Positions 24,754 through 35,869 of a stretch of DNA of 64,000 nucleotides are shown in pieces (the stretch's first letter is position 1; each line of letters starts with the position of its first letter). The translations under genes were made by a program, and so were the position numbers. The notes under the pieces are model-generated. The model ran no database searches and had not been told where the DNA came from. It was given only the letters and a program-made list of their open reading frames with translations. The DNA comes from Streptomyces sp. NBC_01716 (GTDB lineage Bacteria > Actinomycetota > Actinomycetes > Streptomycetales > Streptomycetaceae): NCBI RefSeq assembly GCF_036248275.1, contig NZ_CP109181.1:7626001-7690000 (forward strand), given 5' to 3'.

Positions 24754-25659
24754 GTGAAGGTCGGCTGCATAGGGCTCGGCGACATCGCCCAGAAGGCGTA
24801 TCTGCCGGTGCTCACCACGCTGCCCGGGATCGAGCTGCATCTGCACACCCGCACCCCGGCCACGCTCACGCGGGTCGGCGAGACCCACCACATCCCCGGC
24901 GAGCGGCGCCACACCGACCTCGAATCGCTTCTCGCCCAGGGCCTGGACGCCGCGTTCGTCCACGCGCCGACCTCCGCGCACGCCGAGATCGTCACCCGCC
25001 TGCTGGAGGCCGGTGTGCCGACCTTCGTCGACAAGCCCCTCGCGTACGAACTCAAGCACTCCGAGCGCCTGGTGGCCCTCGCCGAGGAGCGCGGAACGAG
25101 CCTGGCCGTCGGCTTCAACCGGCGCTTCGCGCCCGCCTACTCACAGTGCCTGGAGCTTCCGCGTGATCTGATCCTCATGCAGAAGAACCGCATCGGTCTG
25201 CCCGAGGACGCCCGCACCCTCGTCCTGGACGACTTCATCCATGTCGTGGACACCCTGCGCTTCCTGCTCCCGGGCCCCGTCGAGCACGTCGACGTCCGCG
25301 CCCGGATCCGCGAGGGCCTGACGCACCACGTCGTGCTCCAGCTCTCCGGCGACGGCTTCACCGCCATCGGCATGATGAACCGGATGAACGGCTCCACCGA
25401 GGAGATCCTCGAAGTCTCCGGACAGGACACCAAGCGGGCCGTCCACCACATCGCCGAGATCATCGACCACAAGGGGCAGCCCAGCGTCCGCAGGCGTGGC
25501 GACTGGGTGCCGGTGCCGAGGCAGCGCGGCATCGAGCAGTGCGTGCTGGCGTTCCTCGACGCCGTACGCGCGGGGAAGACGCTCAGCGCCCGGGACGCTC
25601 TTTCGACGCACGAACTGTGTGAGCGCGTGGTGCTCGCCGCTCGCGCCCAGGCCGTCTGA
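24754..25659 (+). CDS. Gfo/Idh/MocA family oxidoreductase
   Basis: A 301-residue NAD(P)-dependent oxidoreductase. The Rossmann motif is GCIGLGDIAQKAYLPVL at the very start, followed by the cofactor/catalytic block FVDKPLAYELKHSERL (the family EKP motif as DKP) and the late barrel-like domain with DDFIHVVDTLRFL. Family members oxidise or reduce sugars, inositols or related polyols. GTG 24754 follows GGGAG at 24743-24747 and begins exactly at the Rossmann strand. A much longer in-frame extension to 23743 reads through two other genes and was rejected. Its last 77 bases overlap the 3' end of lnt on the opposite strand. Confidence 0.88.
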   Translation: MKVGCIGLGDIAQKAYLPVLTTLPGIELHLHTRTPATLTRVGETHHIPGERRHTDLESLLAQGLDAAFVHAPTSAHAEIVTRLLEAGVPTFVDKPLAYELKHSERLVALAEERGTSLAVGFNRRFAPAYSQCLELPRDLILMQKNRIGLPEDARTLVLDDFIHVVDTLRFLLPGPVEHVDVRARIREGLTHHVVLQLSGDGFTAIGMMNRMNGSTEEILEVSGQDTKRAVHHIAEIIDHKGQPSVRRRGDWVPVPRQRGIEQCVLAFLDAVRAGKTLSARDALSTHELCERVVLAARAQAV

Positions 25660-27184
25660 GGTACCGGACCCCCTCGAAGGCGCCGAGCGCCGCGAGAACG
25701 CCGAGCGCGCCGTACAGCGGCCAGGCGCCGAGGTCGACGAACGCGGTGGTGCCGCGCGCCATCGGAACCTCGTAGACGGCGCTCGCGCTGCGCTCCGTGC
25801 CGAGCGGGGTGCCGATCCGTTCGCCCTCCGGGCCGTAGACCGCGCTGACGCCGGTGAGGGTGGCGTGCACCGTCGGGCGGCCCGTCTCGGCCGCTCGCAG
25901 CGCGGCCAGCGACGCGTGCTGCTCGGGCGCCCAGCTCCGCTGGAAGGTCGATGTCGACGACTGCGCGACGAGCAGCTGCGCGCCGTCCCTGACGAGCTGC
26001 CGGCTCATGTCGGGGAACGCCGACTCGAAGCAGATCAGCGGCCCGATCCGCAGTCTGTCCAGAAAGGGTCCCGGCAGCACCATGACCGTCTGACGCGTGC
26101 CGCGCCTGCGGTCCTGGGACGCCGCTTTGCCCACGGACGTCGCCCAGCCGAGCGCGTCGCGCATCGGGATGTACTCGCCGAACGGCACCAGCCGCATCTT
26201 GTCGTAGCGGTCGCCCGTCAGCCCCTCGGGACCCACCAGTACGGCGCTCTTGAAGATGCCCGTTCGCCCCGCCTGGTCCGAGCCGGGAGCGTCCATGTTG
26301 ACCAGGAGCGGGACGCCGACCTGGCGTGACAGCGCGGCGATACGATTCGCCAGATCGCGCCGGTTGGTGAGATCGCGGCCGACGCTGCTCTCGCCCCAGA
26401 CCACGAGATCGAGATCCTGTCCGGCCAGTGAGCGCGTCAGCTCCTCGCTGCGGTCGAAACGCCGCTCGACGCCGCCGATGACCCCGGGCTGGACGATGGC
26501 GACACGCGCGTGCCCTGCGTTCTCCAGGCGCGGTGCCCAGATCCATGCGGCGGACACGGCGACAGCGCACGCCGCGAGGCCCGAGACGGCGGCCGTACGG
26601 GCCGTGGAGACCGTCAGCAGCACGGTCAGGCCCGTGTTCACGGCGACCACCAGAAGGCTCACCAGCCACACTCCGCCCACCGAGGCGAGCCGCAGCGCGG
26701 GAGGCACGTCCCACTGACTGGCCCCCAGCAGCCCCCAGGGACCGCCCAGACCGTCGAACGACCGCACCGTCTCGATGATCAGCCAGCCCGCCGGCAGTAC
26801 CCCCATCGCGGCGACCGTACGCAGGACCGACGGGCGCCCGCGGAGCATCACACGGACCAGCCAGCCCCACGGCCCCCACAGCAGCCCCAGAAACCCGCCC
26901 AGCACCAGGATGAACACATGCAGGCTGGGGATCAGCCACTGATGCACGGCGAGCATGAAGCCCAGCCCGCCGATCCAGCCTTCCAGGAACGCGCGCCGGC
27001 CCGTCGGAGCCGTACGCAGCAGCATCATCCAGGGGACGAGAGCGATGTACGCGAACCACGCGACGTCCGACTCCGGGAAGGCGAACGCGGGCAGCGCACC
27101 GGCCACCAGGACCCCGAACCCCCGCCAGACAGGCGAGGCGGAACGACGGACCCAGGTCTCACGCCGGGCGGCCTCAACCCGCAT
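25583..27184 (-). CDS. lnt: Apolipoprotein N-acyltransferase
   Basis: A 533-residue integral membrane enzyme that adds the third acyl chain to lipoproteins. About seven N-terminal hydrophobic helices precede a nitrilase-like domain (about 225-480). The Glu-Lys-Cys triad is visible in LVVWGESSVG, RYDKMRLVPFGEYIP and LICFESAFP. Length is normal for actinobacterial Lnt. The 3' end overlaps the convergent oxidoreductase gene by 77 bases. Four imperfect 13-base tandem repeats lie 22-73 bases upstream of the ATG. GAGGGGG near the start is a good ribosome site. Confidence 0.93.
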   Translation of the reverse strand: MRVEAARRETWVRRSASPVWRGFGVLVAGALPAFAFPESDVAWFAYIALVPWMMLLRTAPTGRRAFLEGWIGGLGFMLAVHQWLIPSLHVFILVLGGFLGLLWGPWGWLVRVMLRGRPSVLRTVAAMGVLPAGWLIIETVRSFDGLGGPWGLLGASQWDVPPALRLASVGGVWLVSLLVVAVNTGLTVLLTVSTARTAAVSGLAACAVAVSAAWIWAPRLENAGHARVAIVQPGVIGGVERRFDRSEELTRSLAGQDLDLVVWGESSVGRDLTNRRDLANRIAALSRQVGVPLLVNMDAPGSDQAGRTGIFKSAVLVGPEGLTGDRYDKMRLVPFGEYIPMRDALGWATSVGKAASQDRRRGTRQTVMVLPGPFLDRLRIGPLICFESAFPDMSRQLVRDGAQLLVAQSSTSTFQRSWAPEQHASLAALRAAETGRPTVHATLTGVSAVYGPEGERIGTPLGTERSASAVYEVPMARGTTAFVDLGAWPLYGALGVLAALGAFEGVRYLRRPGRERRAPRAHTVRASKERPGR

Positions 27185-27205
27185 GCCGCGCCCCCTCGTC
27201 CCGCT

Positions 27206-27257
27206 CGTGAGCGGTGCAGATCAGCGGTACGGGTCAACGGCGCCGATCAGCGGTGCG
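27206..27257. repeat. Four imperfect 13-base tandem repeats in the lnt leader
   Basis: Units start at 27206, 27219, 27232 and 27245. The second and fourth (GATCAGCGGTACG and GATCAGCGGTGCG) differ at one base; the first and third are more diverged but keep the CGG core in register. Just upstream of lnt, they could bind a regulator or reflect slippage. Confidence 0.6.
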
Positions 27258-27389
27258 GCTGATCGATGTCACTGAACGTGCCGGTGGGCAGTGTCTTCCG
27301 GATCAGTGTGGGGGAGAGAAGGCGCGGGACGACAGAGGGCCCCCGGGTGTGTCCGCCCTCGCCGGGCCGACCGTCGGCGCCGCGGCGGG

Positions 27390-27851
27390 TCAGCCCTCGG
27401 CGGTGCCACCGGCGTCGCGCCGTGCCTTCTCCACGGCCGTGACGGTGTGCAGCCGCCAGCCTTCCTCCGTGCGGGTGAGTCCGAAGGTGTAACGGCTGAT
27501 GGCGAGGGCCGCCTCGCCGGACTCCGGGAACATCGTGCTCAGACAGTCGGCCCGTACCTCCGCGCGGTCTCCGCCCGGATAGCCGTCGACGTTCTCGAAG
27601 GCCGTTCGGCGATTGCCGATCAGATGCTGGCGGACGGGGAATCCGCCCAGGACGCCGGCGAGCCAGTCGGCCACCTCGGCGGCCGACCCCTCGATCCCGC
27701 CGGCGCCGCGGTGGTCGGCGCGTCCGCCGGGGGTGAAGAGCGCGAGAAAGCCTGGCCAGTCGGCGTCGTCCAGGGCCGTCGCGTAGCCGCTGATCACCTC
27801 GTCGACGGCCAGCCGGTCCATCACGGTCGCGAGATCCACACGCTGCGTCAT
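27390..27851 (-). CDS. SnoaL-like (NTF2-fold) protein
   Basis: A 153-residue cone-barrel protein of the SnoaL_4 type. It opens with an amphipathic helix VMDRLAVDEVISGYATALDD, then WPGFLALFTPGGRADHRGAG, the core histidine in VRQHLIGNRR, and the ISRYTFGLTRTEEGWRLHTV strand pair. The fold serves as hydroxylase, isomerase or dehydratase; the Asp/His pattern alone does not say which. It is a single gene, ending about 140 bases after the start of the lnt leader region. Confidence 0.82.
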   Translation of the reverse strand: MTQRVDLATVMDRLAVDEVISGYATALDDADWPGFLALFTPGGRADHRGAGGIEGSAAEVADWLAGVLGGFPVRQHLIGNRRTAFENVDGYPGGDRAEVRADCLSTMFPESGEAALAISRYTFGLTRTEEGWRLHTVTAVEKARRDAGGTAEG

Positions 27852-27919
27852 CGGATCAGTCTCCGGCAGTTACGGCCGCAGGCCAAGGGGTGAGCGGATC
27901 CGACCGGGAGACAGGGGAA

Positions 27920-27956
27920 AGGCCCGGCCCCGCGGTGTCACCGCGAGGCCGGGCCT
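27920..27956. terminator. Strong bidirectional hairpin
   Basis: AGGCCCGGCC (27920-27929) pairs with GGCCGGGCCT (27947-27956), and the interior CGCGG/CCGCG extends the stem to about 15 pairs. It lies between two leftward genes, so it probably terminates the 56-residue gene at 27995 and insulates the SnoaL-like gene. Confidence 0.75.
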
Positions 27957-27994
27957 GACGCCCGACTGTCGAAACGCGCCCCTGGGCGTGTGCC

Positions 27995-28165
27995 CTACGC
28001 GGCCTCGTCGACCGCGTCGTGCAGGGCCGCCGCCCATTCCAGCAGCAGGACTTCGTACTCCTCGGCCGGCCACGTGCCGTCTGCCGCGTCGACCAGGGCG
28101 CGGATGCGCTCGTTGGCCGCGACGGCGCCGGACGCCGCGGGAGCGGTGGAGGAAGGTGTGGACAT
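27995..28165 (-). CDS. Small acidic hypothetical protein
   Basis: A 56-residue acidic, helical protein: AANERIRALVDAADGTWPAE then EYEVLLLEWAAALHDAVDEA. It begins at ATG 28165 after a Cys/Arg-rich extension that looks non-coding. No family known to me. The strong hairpin downstream and balanced codon use favour a real gene. Confidence 0.6.
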   Translation of the reverse strand: MSTPSSTAPAASGAVAANERIRALVDAADGTWPAEEYEVLLLEWAAALHDAVDEAA

Positions 28166-28385
28166 ACGGCAACCGTACGGGCTGCCGCCCGGTTCCCGCG
28201 CCGTTCCGGGAGCGGGATAGCTCACACGCAGACAGGGCAACCCCACGGTGCGTCAGCTTCGAGCCCTGACGCGCCAAGGGTTTCCGGCCGTCGCCCGGGG
28301 AGCGGTGGCCGGGCGACAGCGGGACGTGTCCTTGAGCACAGCGGGTGCCGACGTGGGGCCGGCAGGGGGAGCCGGCGTCGTCCGG

Positions 28386-29258
28386 TCAGCCGGCGGATTC
28401 GCCCGCGTGCGGGCTCAGGGTGTCCGTGCCGACGAGAGCGAACAGCACGAGGCCGAGCACGATCCGGTAGATCACGAACGGCATGAAGCTCTTGGTGGTG
28501 ATGAACTTCATGAACCAGGCGATAACGGCATATCCAACGACGAAAGCGATGATCGTCGCGAAAATCGTCGGCCCCCACGAGACGTGCCCCTCGCCGGCGT
28601 CCTTCAACTCGAACGCCCCCGAGGCCAGTACCGCCGGGATGGCGAGCAGGAACGAGTAACGCGCCGCCGCCTCACGGGTGTAGCCCATCAGCAGACCACC
28701 ACTGATTGTCGCGCCCGAACGCGAGACGCCCGGAATCAGCGCCATGGCCTGGCAGAACCCGAAGATCAGACCGTCCCGGATGTTCAGTTCCTTCAGGGTC
28801 TTGCGCTCCTTGGCGGCGCGGTGCTTGCCGCCTGTCTCGTCGCGCGCCGCCAGCCGGTCCGCGATACCGAGGACGACACCCATCACGATCAACGTCGTCG
28901 CGATCAGCCGCAGATCACGGAACGGGCCCTCGATCTGGTCCTTGAACGTCACCCCGAGCACACCGATGGGGATCGATCCCACGATCACCAACCACCCCAT
29001 CTGCGCGTCGTGGTCGGAGCGCATCGCCTTGTTCGTCAGCGAGCGGAACCAGGCCGAGACGATCCGGGCGATGTCCTTGCGGAAGTAGATGAGGACCGCC
29101 GCCTCCGTACCGATCTGCGTGATCGCGGTGAACGCGGCACCCGGATCGTGCCAGCCCGCGAACGCGGCGGTCAGCCGCAGATGCGCGCTGGAGGAGATGG
29201 GCAGGAACTCGGTCAGCCCCTGGACGAGCCCGAGGATGAGTGATTCGAACCATGACAT
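28386..29258 (-). CDS. uppP: Undecaprenyl-diphosphatase
   Basis: A 290-residue BacA/UppP membrane enzyme that dephosphorylates undecaprenyl pyrophosphate to recycle the cell-wall carrier lipid. QGLTEFLPISSSAHL at residues 13-27 contains the essential Glu-17 and the serine loop; PGVSRSGATISGGLLMG near residue 175 is the second active-site motif with the catalytic Arg. Eight or so hydrophobic helices are present. Start at ATG 29258 is one residue before the first helix. It is transcribed away from mutA across a 381-base region. Confidence 0.96.
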   Translation of the reverse strand: MSWFESLILGLVQGLTEFLPISSSAHLRLTAAFAGWHDPGAAFTAITQIGTEAAVLIYFRKDIARIVSAWFRSLTNKAMRSDHDAQMGWLVIVGSIPIGVLGVTFKDQIEGPFRDLRLIATTLIVMGVVLGIADRLAARDETGGKHRAAKERKTLKELNIRDGLIFGFCQAMALIPGVSRSGATISGGLLMGYTREAAARYSFLLAIPAVLASGAFELKDAGEGHVSWGPTIFATIIAFVVGYAVIAWFMKFITTKSFMPFVIYRIVLGLVLFALVGTDTLSPHAGESAG

Positions 29259-29526
29259 TGGGTGCTACGCCATCCAAGAAAAGTTCGTGCACCGGCCGGT
29301 GTGAACACGGGGCAGTGGCGGGTTGCGGACTGAACAGTGGGCGCGCGGAATCGCTCGTCTGCGCGGGTGTATGGAGGTGCCACTCACGCGCCGGTCTGGG
29401 GCAGCGTAGCCGTTGATGATTATGAGACGGCGGCAACCCCCTGCCCAGGCGCGGGACGCACGGCGACGAGTGATGCACCGAGGGCGACACCTGGCGTGAA
29501 AATGAGGGCCGAGGAGAGGGCTTTGA

Positions 29527-29565
29527 GGGGGTCGCTAGGGGGCGCATAGGGGGGCAGTCAGGGGG
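29527..29565 (+). promoter_or_regulatory. Four phased G5-6 tracts upstream of mutA
   Basis: G tracts at 29527-29531, 29538-29542, 29549-29554 and 29561-29565 are each separated by six bases, so the repeat period is 11-12 bases, one helical turn. Each tract is preceded by an A and followed by C or T. This satisfies a G-quadruplex pattern and also looks like direct repeats for an OmpR/PhoP-type dimer array. Confidence 0.6.
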
Positions 29566-29626
29566 CGTAAAGCAGAGAGGGCAAGGTCACACGGGTCCAA
29601 CCTGATGGCTTGGATACGCCCTGCCC

Positions 29627-29632
29627 TAACAT
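29627..29632 (+). promoter_or_regulatory. Candidate mutA -10 box
   Basis: TAACAT lies seven bases before ATG 29640, implying a leaderless transcript. No clear -35 is present, which would fit an activator bound at the upstream G tracts. Confidence 0.45.
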
Positions 29633-29639
29633 CTCGGCC

Positions 29640-31516
29640 ATGACGCTCCTGCCCGACAGCGGGCTATCGCTGGCAGCTGAGTTCCCCGAGCCGACCCATG
29701 AGCAATGGCAGGGTCTGGTGGAGGGGGTACTCCGGAAAACCGGTCGGAACGTCTCGGGGACCGACGCCGAGGACGCACTCTCGACAACCATCGAGGACGG
29801 GCTGACCACCCGGCCCCTCTACACCGCCGCGGACGACCCCGGCGACGGCGGCCTGCCGGGCTTCGCGCCCTTCACCCGGGGCGGCACCCCCGGCGGAGCG
29901 GTGCCGAGCGGCTGGGACGTACGCCAGCGACACGCGCGGACCGACGCGGCGCGCACCAACGAAGCCGTGCTGGAAGACCTCGCCAACGGCACCACCTCGC
30001 TGTGGCTGGCCGTGGGAGAGACGGGCGTACCCGTCTCCGCGCTCGGCGACGCCCTCGACGGCGTCTATCTCGACCTCGCCCCCGTCGCGCTCGACGCGGG
30101 GGACGAATTCCCCGGCGCCGCCGCCGAGTTGCTGCGTCTCTACGACGAACGCGACGTCCCCCGGGACGAGGCGCGCGGCACCCTCGGCGCCGACCCGCTC
30201 GGCCGCCTCGCCCGCACCGGCGACGAGACCCCCGGCCTCCAGGACGCCGCTGCGGAACTCGCCCGGCTGTGCCACCGGGAGTACCCCGGACTGCGCGCCC
30301 TCGTCGTCGACGCCCTGCCCTACCACGAGGCCGGCGGCTCGGCCGCCCAGGAACTCGGCTGCTCGCTCGCCGCCGGCGTCGCCGCGCTGCGCGACCTCGA
30401 CGCCGCCGGACTCTCCTTCGAAGCGGCCTGCGGCCAGCTGGAGTTCAGGTACGCGGCCACCGCCGACCAGTTCCTCACCATCGCCAAGCTGCGCGCCGCG
30501 CGCAGGCTGTGGGCCCGGGTCGCCGAGGTCGGCGGAGCGGGACCGGCCGGCGCCGCACAGCGCCAGCACGCCGTCACCTCCTCGGTGATGATGACCCGCC
30601 GCGACCCGTGGGTGAACATGCTCCGCACCACGGTCGCCTCGCTGGCCGCCGGGGTCGGCGGCGCCGACGCCGTGACCGTGCTGCCCTTCGACCACGCGCT
30701 CGGACTGCCGGACAGCTTCGCCCGGCGGATCGCCCGCAACACCTCGACGATCCTCATCGAGGAGTCCCACCTCGGCCGCGTCATCGATCCGGCGGGCGGC
30801 TCCTGGTACGTCGAGCGGCTCACCGACGACCTCGCGCACGCCGCCTGGGCCTGGTTCCAGGAGATCGAGCGGGCCGGCGGCCAGCGCGCCGCGCTGCGCG
30901 AAGGACTGGTCGCCGAACGCCTCGCCACGACGTGGGCGGCCCGCTCCGAGAAGCTGGCCCGCCGCCGCGAACCGGTCACCGGCGTCAGCGAGTTCCCGCA
31001 GCTCGCCGAGGTTCCCGTCGTACGCGACACACCGCCCCCCGCCCCGGCCGGCGGGCTCCCCACCGTCCACCGCGACGACGCCTTCGAGGCACTGCGCGCC
31101 CGCTCCGACGCGCACCTCGCGGCGACCGGCGCCCGCCCGCGCGTCCTGCTGGCCGCGCTCGGCCCCGCCGCCGCGCACACGGCGCGCGTGACCTTCGCGT
31201 CGAATCTCTTCCAGTCCGGCGGCATCGAACCGGTCCACGACCCGGTCACCGTCGACGCCACCACCGCGGCCGACGCCCTCACCGCCGCCGGCGCGACCAT
31301 CGCCTGCCTCTGCTCCAGCGACCCGCTCTACGCCGAGCAGGCCGAAGAGACCGCCGAGGCACTGAAATCGGCCGGCGCCACCCGCGTGTACCTCGCGGGC
31401 CGCCCCGGCGAACAGCGAGAGACCTTCACCCGGGCCGGAGTCGACGAGTTCGTCGCCGCCGGCGACGACGCCGTCGCCGTACTCTCCGCCGCCCTCGACC
31501 ACCTTGGAGTGGCGCG

Positions 31517-31520
<4 letters not shown>
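29640..31520 (+). CDS. mutA: Methylmalonyl-CoA mutase small subunit
   Basis: The 626-residue beta subunit of the heterodimeric B12-dependent mutase that interconverts methylmalonyl-CoA and succinyl-CoA. It has the TIM-barrel acyl-CoA domain (KLRAARRLWARVAEVGGA, TSSVMMTRRDPWVNML, RIARNTSTILIEESHLGRVI) and a C-terminal flavodoxin-like domain. As is normal for the small subunit, the cobalamin-binding DxHxxG motif is absent (ALGPAAAHTARVTFASNLF replaces it), so this chain is structural. The ATG at 29640 starts at the conserved MTLLPDSGLSLAAEFPEP. Its stop overlaps the mutB start (ATGA, 31517-31520). Confidence 0.96.
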
Positions 31521-33718
<2,198 letters not shown>

Positions 33719-33722
33719 GCCG

Positions 33723-34745
33723 GTGCATCGCCGGAGCGGTAACACCATCGACATCGACGCCTACACCAAAGGCGTGCTCGACGGCTCCCGTTCGGCCGTC
33801 GCGCGCGCCATCACGCTGGTGGAGTCCACCAGGGCCGACCACCGGGAGCTCGCCCAGCGGCTCCTGACCGCGCTGCTGCCCTACTCCGGCACGGCGCGCA
33901 GGATCGGCATCAGCGGGGTGCCCGGCGTCGGCAAGTCCACCTTCATCGACGCCCTCGGCACCATGCTCACCGGCCTCGGGCACCGGGTCGCCGTCCTTGC
34001 CGTCGACCCGTCGTCCACCAGGACGGGCGGCTCGATCCTCGGCGACAAGACGCGTATGGAGCGCCTCGCCGTCGATCCGGCGGCCTTCGTCCGGCCGTCA
34101 CCCACGGCCGGCACCCTCGGCGGTGTCGCGAAGGCGACCCGCGAGACGATCATCGTGATGGAGGCCGCGGGTTACGACGTGGTGCTCGTCGAGACCGTCG
34201 GCGTGGGCCAGTCGGAGACCGCCGTCGCGAACATGGTGGACTCTTTCCTGCTGTTGAGCCTCGCCCGCACCGGCGACCAGCTCCAGGGCATCAAGAAGGG
34301 CGTGCTGGAGCTCGCCGACCTCATCGCCGTCAACAAGGCGGACGGGCCGCACGAGCGGGACGCCAAGTCCGCCGCGCGCGAACTCGCGGGCGCGCTGCGC
34401 CTGATGCACCCGGTCGACGCGGCCTGGACGCCGCCGGTGCTGAGTTGCAGCGCCCGCGAGGGCACGGGACTCGACACCGTCTGGGAGCGACTGGAACAGC
34501 ACAGGAAGGTCCTCGACACCAGCGGACGCCTCCAGGGCAAGCGGAGCGACCAGCAGGTCGACTGGACCTGGTCGATGGTCCGTGACCATCTGCTGGACCG
34601 GCTGCGGAGTCATCCGGGCGTACGATCCCTGACTCCGGCGCTCGAACAGGCCGTACGGGAGGGCACGTTGACCGCCACGCTGGCCGCCGAGCAAATCGTG
34701 GCGGCGCTGGAGCTGCCGGCGGACGCCGGGGGAGTCGCACGATGA
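33723..34745 (+). CDS. meaB: Methylmalonyl-CoA mutase-associated GTPase
   Basis: A 340-residue G3E-family GTPase. P-loop GVPGVGKST near residue 65, base II AVDPSSTRTGGSILGDKTRM, switch region DVVLVETVGVGQSETAVANM and base-recognition NKADG are all present. MeaB gates adenosylcobalamin transfer to the mutase and ejects damaged cofactor. GTG 33723 follows the mutB stop by four bases, and its stop overlaps the next start (ATGA, 34742-34745), so the whole block is one tightly coupled operon. Confidence 0.96.
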   Translation: MHRRSGNTIDIDAYTKGVLDGSRSAVARAITLVESTRADHRELAQRLLTALLPYSGTARRIGISGVPGVGKSTFIDALGTMLTGLGHRVAVLAVDPSSTRTGGSILGDKTRMERLAVDPAAFVRPSPTAGTLGGVAKATRETIIVMEAAGYDVVLVETVGVGQSETAVANMVDSFLLLSLARTGDQLQGIKKGVLELADLIAVNKADGPHERDAKSAARELAGALRLMHPVDAAWTPPVLSCSAREGTGLDTVWERLEQHRKVLDTSGRLQGKRSDQQVDWTWSMVRDHLLDRLRSHPGVRSLTPALEQAVREGTLTATLAAEQIVAALELPADAGGVAR

Positions 34746-35827
34746 CGGCCGGACCTCCCGCAGGTCCTCCCAAGGAGGACGAGACCGTTCTCGTACGGCG
34801 AGAAGGGCGCGTCGGGCGGCTCACGCTCAACCGGCCGCGCGCGCTCAACGCCCTCACCCACGCCATGGTGTCGCGTATCGACGCCGCGCTCACCGCGTGG
34901 GAGGGCGACACGTCCGTACACGCGGTGGTCCTCGACGGCGCCGGGGAACGCGGGCTGTGCGCGGGCGGTGACATCCGGGCGATCCACGAGGACGCGCGTA
35001 CGGGCGGCACGGCGTCGCCCGCCTTCTGGCGTGACGAATACCGCCTCAACGCCCGGATCGCGCGCCATGTGGGGCCGTACGTCGCGTTCATGGACGGCTT
35101 CGTGATGGGCGGTGGCGTCGGCGTGTCGGCGCACGGGAACGTCCGCGTCGTCACCGAACGCTCCAAGGTCGCCATGCCCGAGACCGGCATCGGTCTGGTG
35201 CCGGACGTCGGGGGTACGTATCTGCTCTCCCGGGCCCCCGGCGAACTGGGCACCCATCTCGCCCTCACCGGCGAGGCGGTGGGCGCGGCCGACGCCGTCC
35301 TGTGCGGGCTCGCGGACCACTTCGTCCCCTCCGGCCTGCTGCCCGCCCTGGCCGCCGAACTCGCCTCCACGGACGTGCCGGTGGCCGTACGGCGCCATGC
35401 GGCGACACCGCCCGAGGGCGAACTGGCCGCCGACCGCGAGTGGATCGACGCGTGTTACGCGGCGGACTCGGTGGAGGAGATCGTGGACCGGCTCTTCGGC
35501 AGCGGGCACCACGCGGCGAAGCAGGCGGCGGAGACCATCCTGACGAGGTCCCCCACCGCCCTGAAGGCGACTCTGGCGGCCCTGCGGGCGGCGCGGGAGC
35601 TCGGGACGCTGGAAGAGGTGCTGGACGTGGAGTACCGGGCCTCCTGCGCCGCGCTGCGGACGCCGGACCTGGTGGAGGGGATCAGGGCGCAGGTGATCGA
35701 CAAGGACCGGACGCCGCGGTGGGTGCCCGGCGAGCTGGCACTGGTCACCGACGCGGACGTGGCCCGCTTCTCGGCGGTGCCGGCGGGCGGGGACCTGGGA
35801 CTGGCGGGGCCGCGACTCGGCGCGTAG
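34742..35827 (+). CDS. 3-hydroxyisobutyryl-CoA hydrolase / enoyl-CoA hydratase family
   Basis: A 361-residue crotonase-fold protein of the ECH_2 type, longer than a simple hydratase. Motifs are LNRPRALNALTHAMV, the oxyanion loop AGGDIRAIHEDAR, GFVMGGGVGVSAHGNVRV and the catalytic glutamate in MPETGIGLVPDVGGTYLL. Length and C-terminal part fit 3-hydroxyisobutyryl-CoA hydrolases of valine breakdown, whose product leads to propionyl-CoA and so to methylmalonyl-CoA. That agrees with its position as last gene of the mutase operon. Enoyl-CoA hydratase activity cannot be excluded from sequence. Confidence 0.85.
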   Translation: MTAGPPAGPPKEDETVLVRREGRVGRLTLNRPRALNALTHAMVSRIDAALTAWEGDTSVHAVVLDGAGERGLCAGGDIRAIHEDARTGGTASPAFWRDEYRLNARIARHVGPYVAFMDGFVMGGGVGVSAHGNVRVVTERSKVAMPETGIGLVPDVGGTYLLSRAPGELGTHLALTGEAVGAADAVLCGLADHFVPSGLLPALAAELASTDVPVAVRRHAATPPEGELAADREWIDACYAADSVEEIVDRLFGSGHHAAKQAAETILTRSPTALKATLAALRAARELGTLEEVLDVEYRASCAALRTPDLVEGIRAQVIDKDRTPRWVPGELALVTDADVARFSAVPAGGDLGLAGPRLGA

Positions 35828-35869
35828 CCCCAGGCTTTCCCTCCTCCGGTGAGGCGATGAGGCCCGGCC

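Larger units (their letters stand above)
29259..29639. other. Divergent intergenic region of uppP and mutA
   Basis: 381 bases without a gene. It contains the G-tract array at 29527-29565 and the mutA -10 box. I looked for the cobalamin riboswitch B12 box and the paired helices expected before a B12-dependent mutase and did not find them. Confidence 0.6.

Noticed and set aside
27206..27257. Short CRISPR array
   Set aside because: Units are 13 bases, contiguous and imperfect, with no spacers and no cas genes.
28248..29243. 331-codon plus-strand frame opposite uppP
   Set aside because: Charged low-complexity shadow of a membrane protein gene; uppP on the minus strand carries both active-site motifs.
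29259..29639. Cobalamin riboswitch before mutA
   Set aside because: I looked for a B12 box and the paired helices around a conserved GCCACT core; only an isolated GCCACT occurs, without the rest.
29664..31502. 612-codon minus-strand open frame opposite mutA
   Set aside because: It reads as Gly/Val/Glu low-complexity sequence, while mutA on the plus strand is a full family member.
29705..31516. Upstream in-frame extension of mutB through mutA
   Set aside because: The extension is Arg/Pro-rich shadow of mutA. The mutB N-terminus and the ATGA overlap fix the start at 31517.
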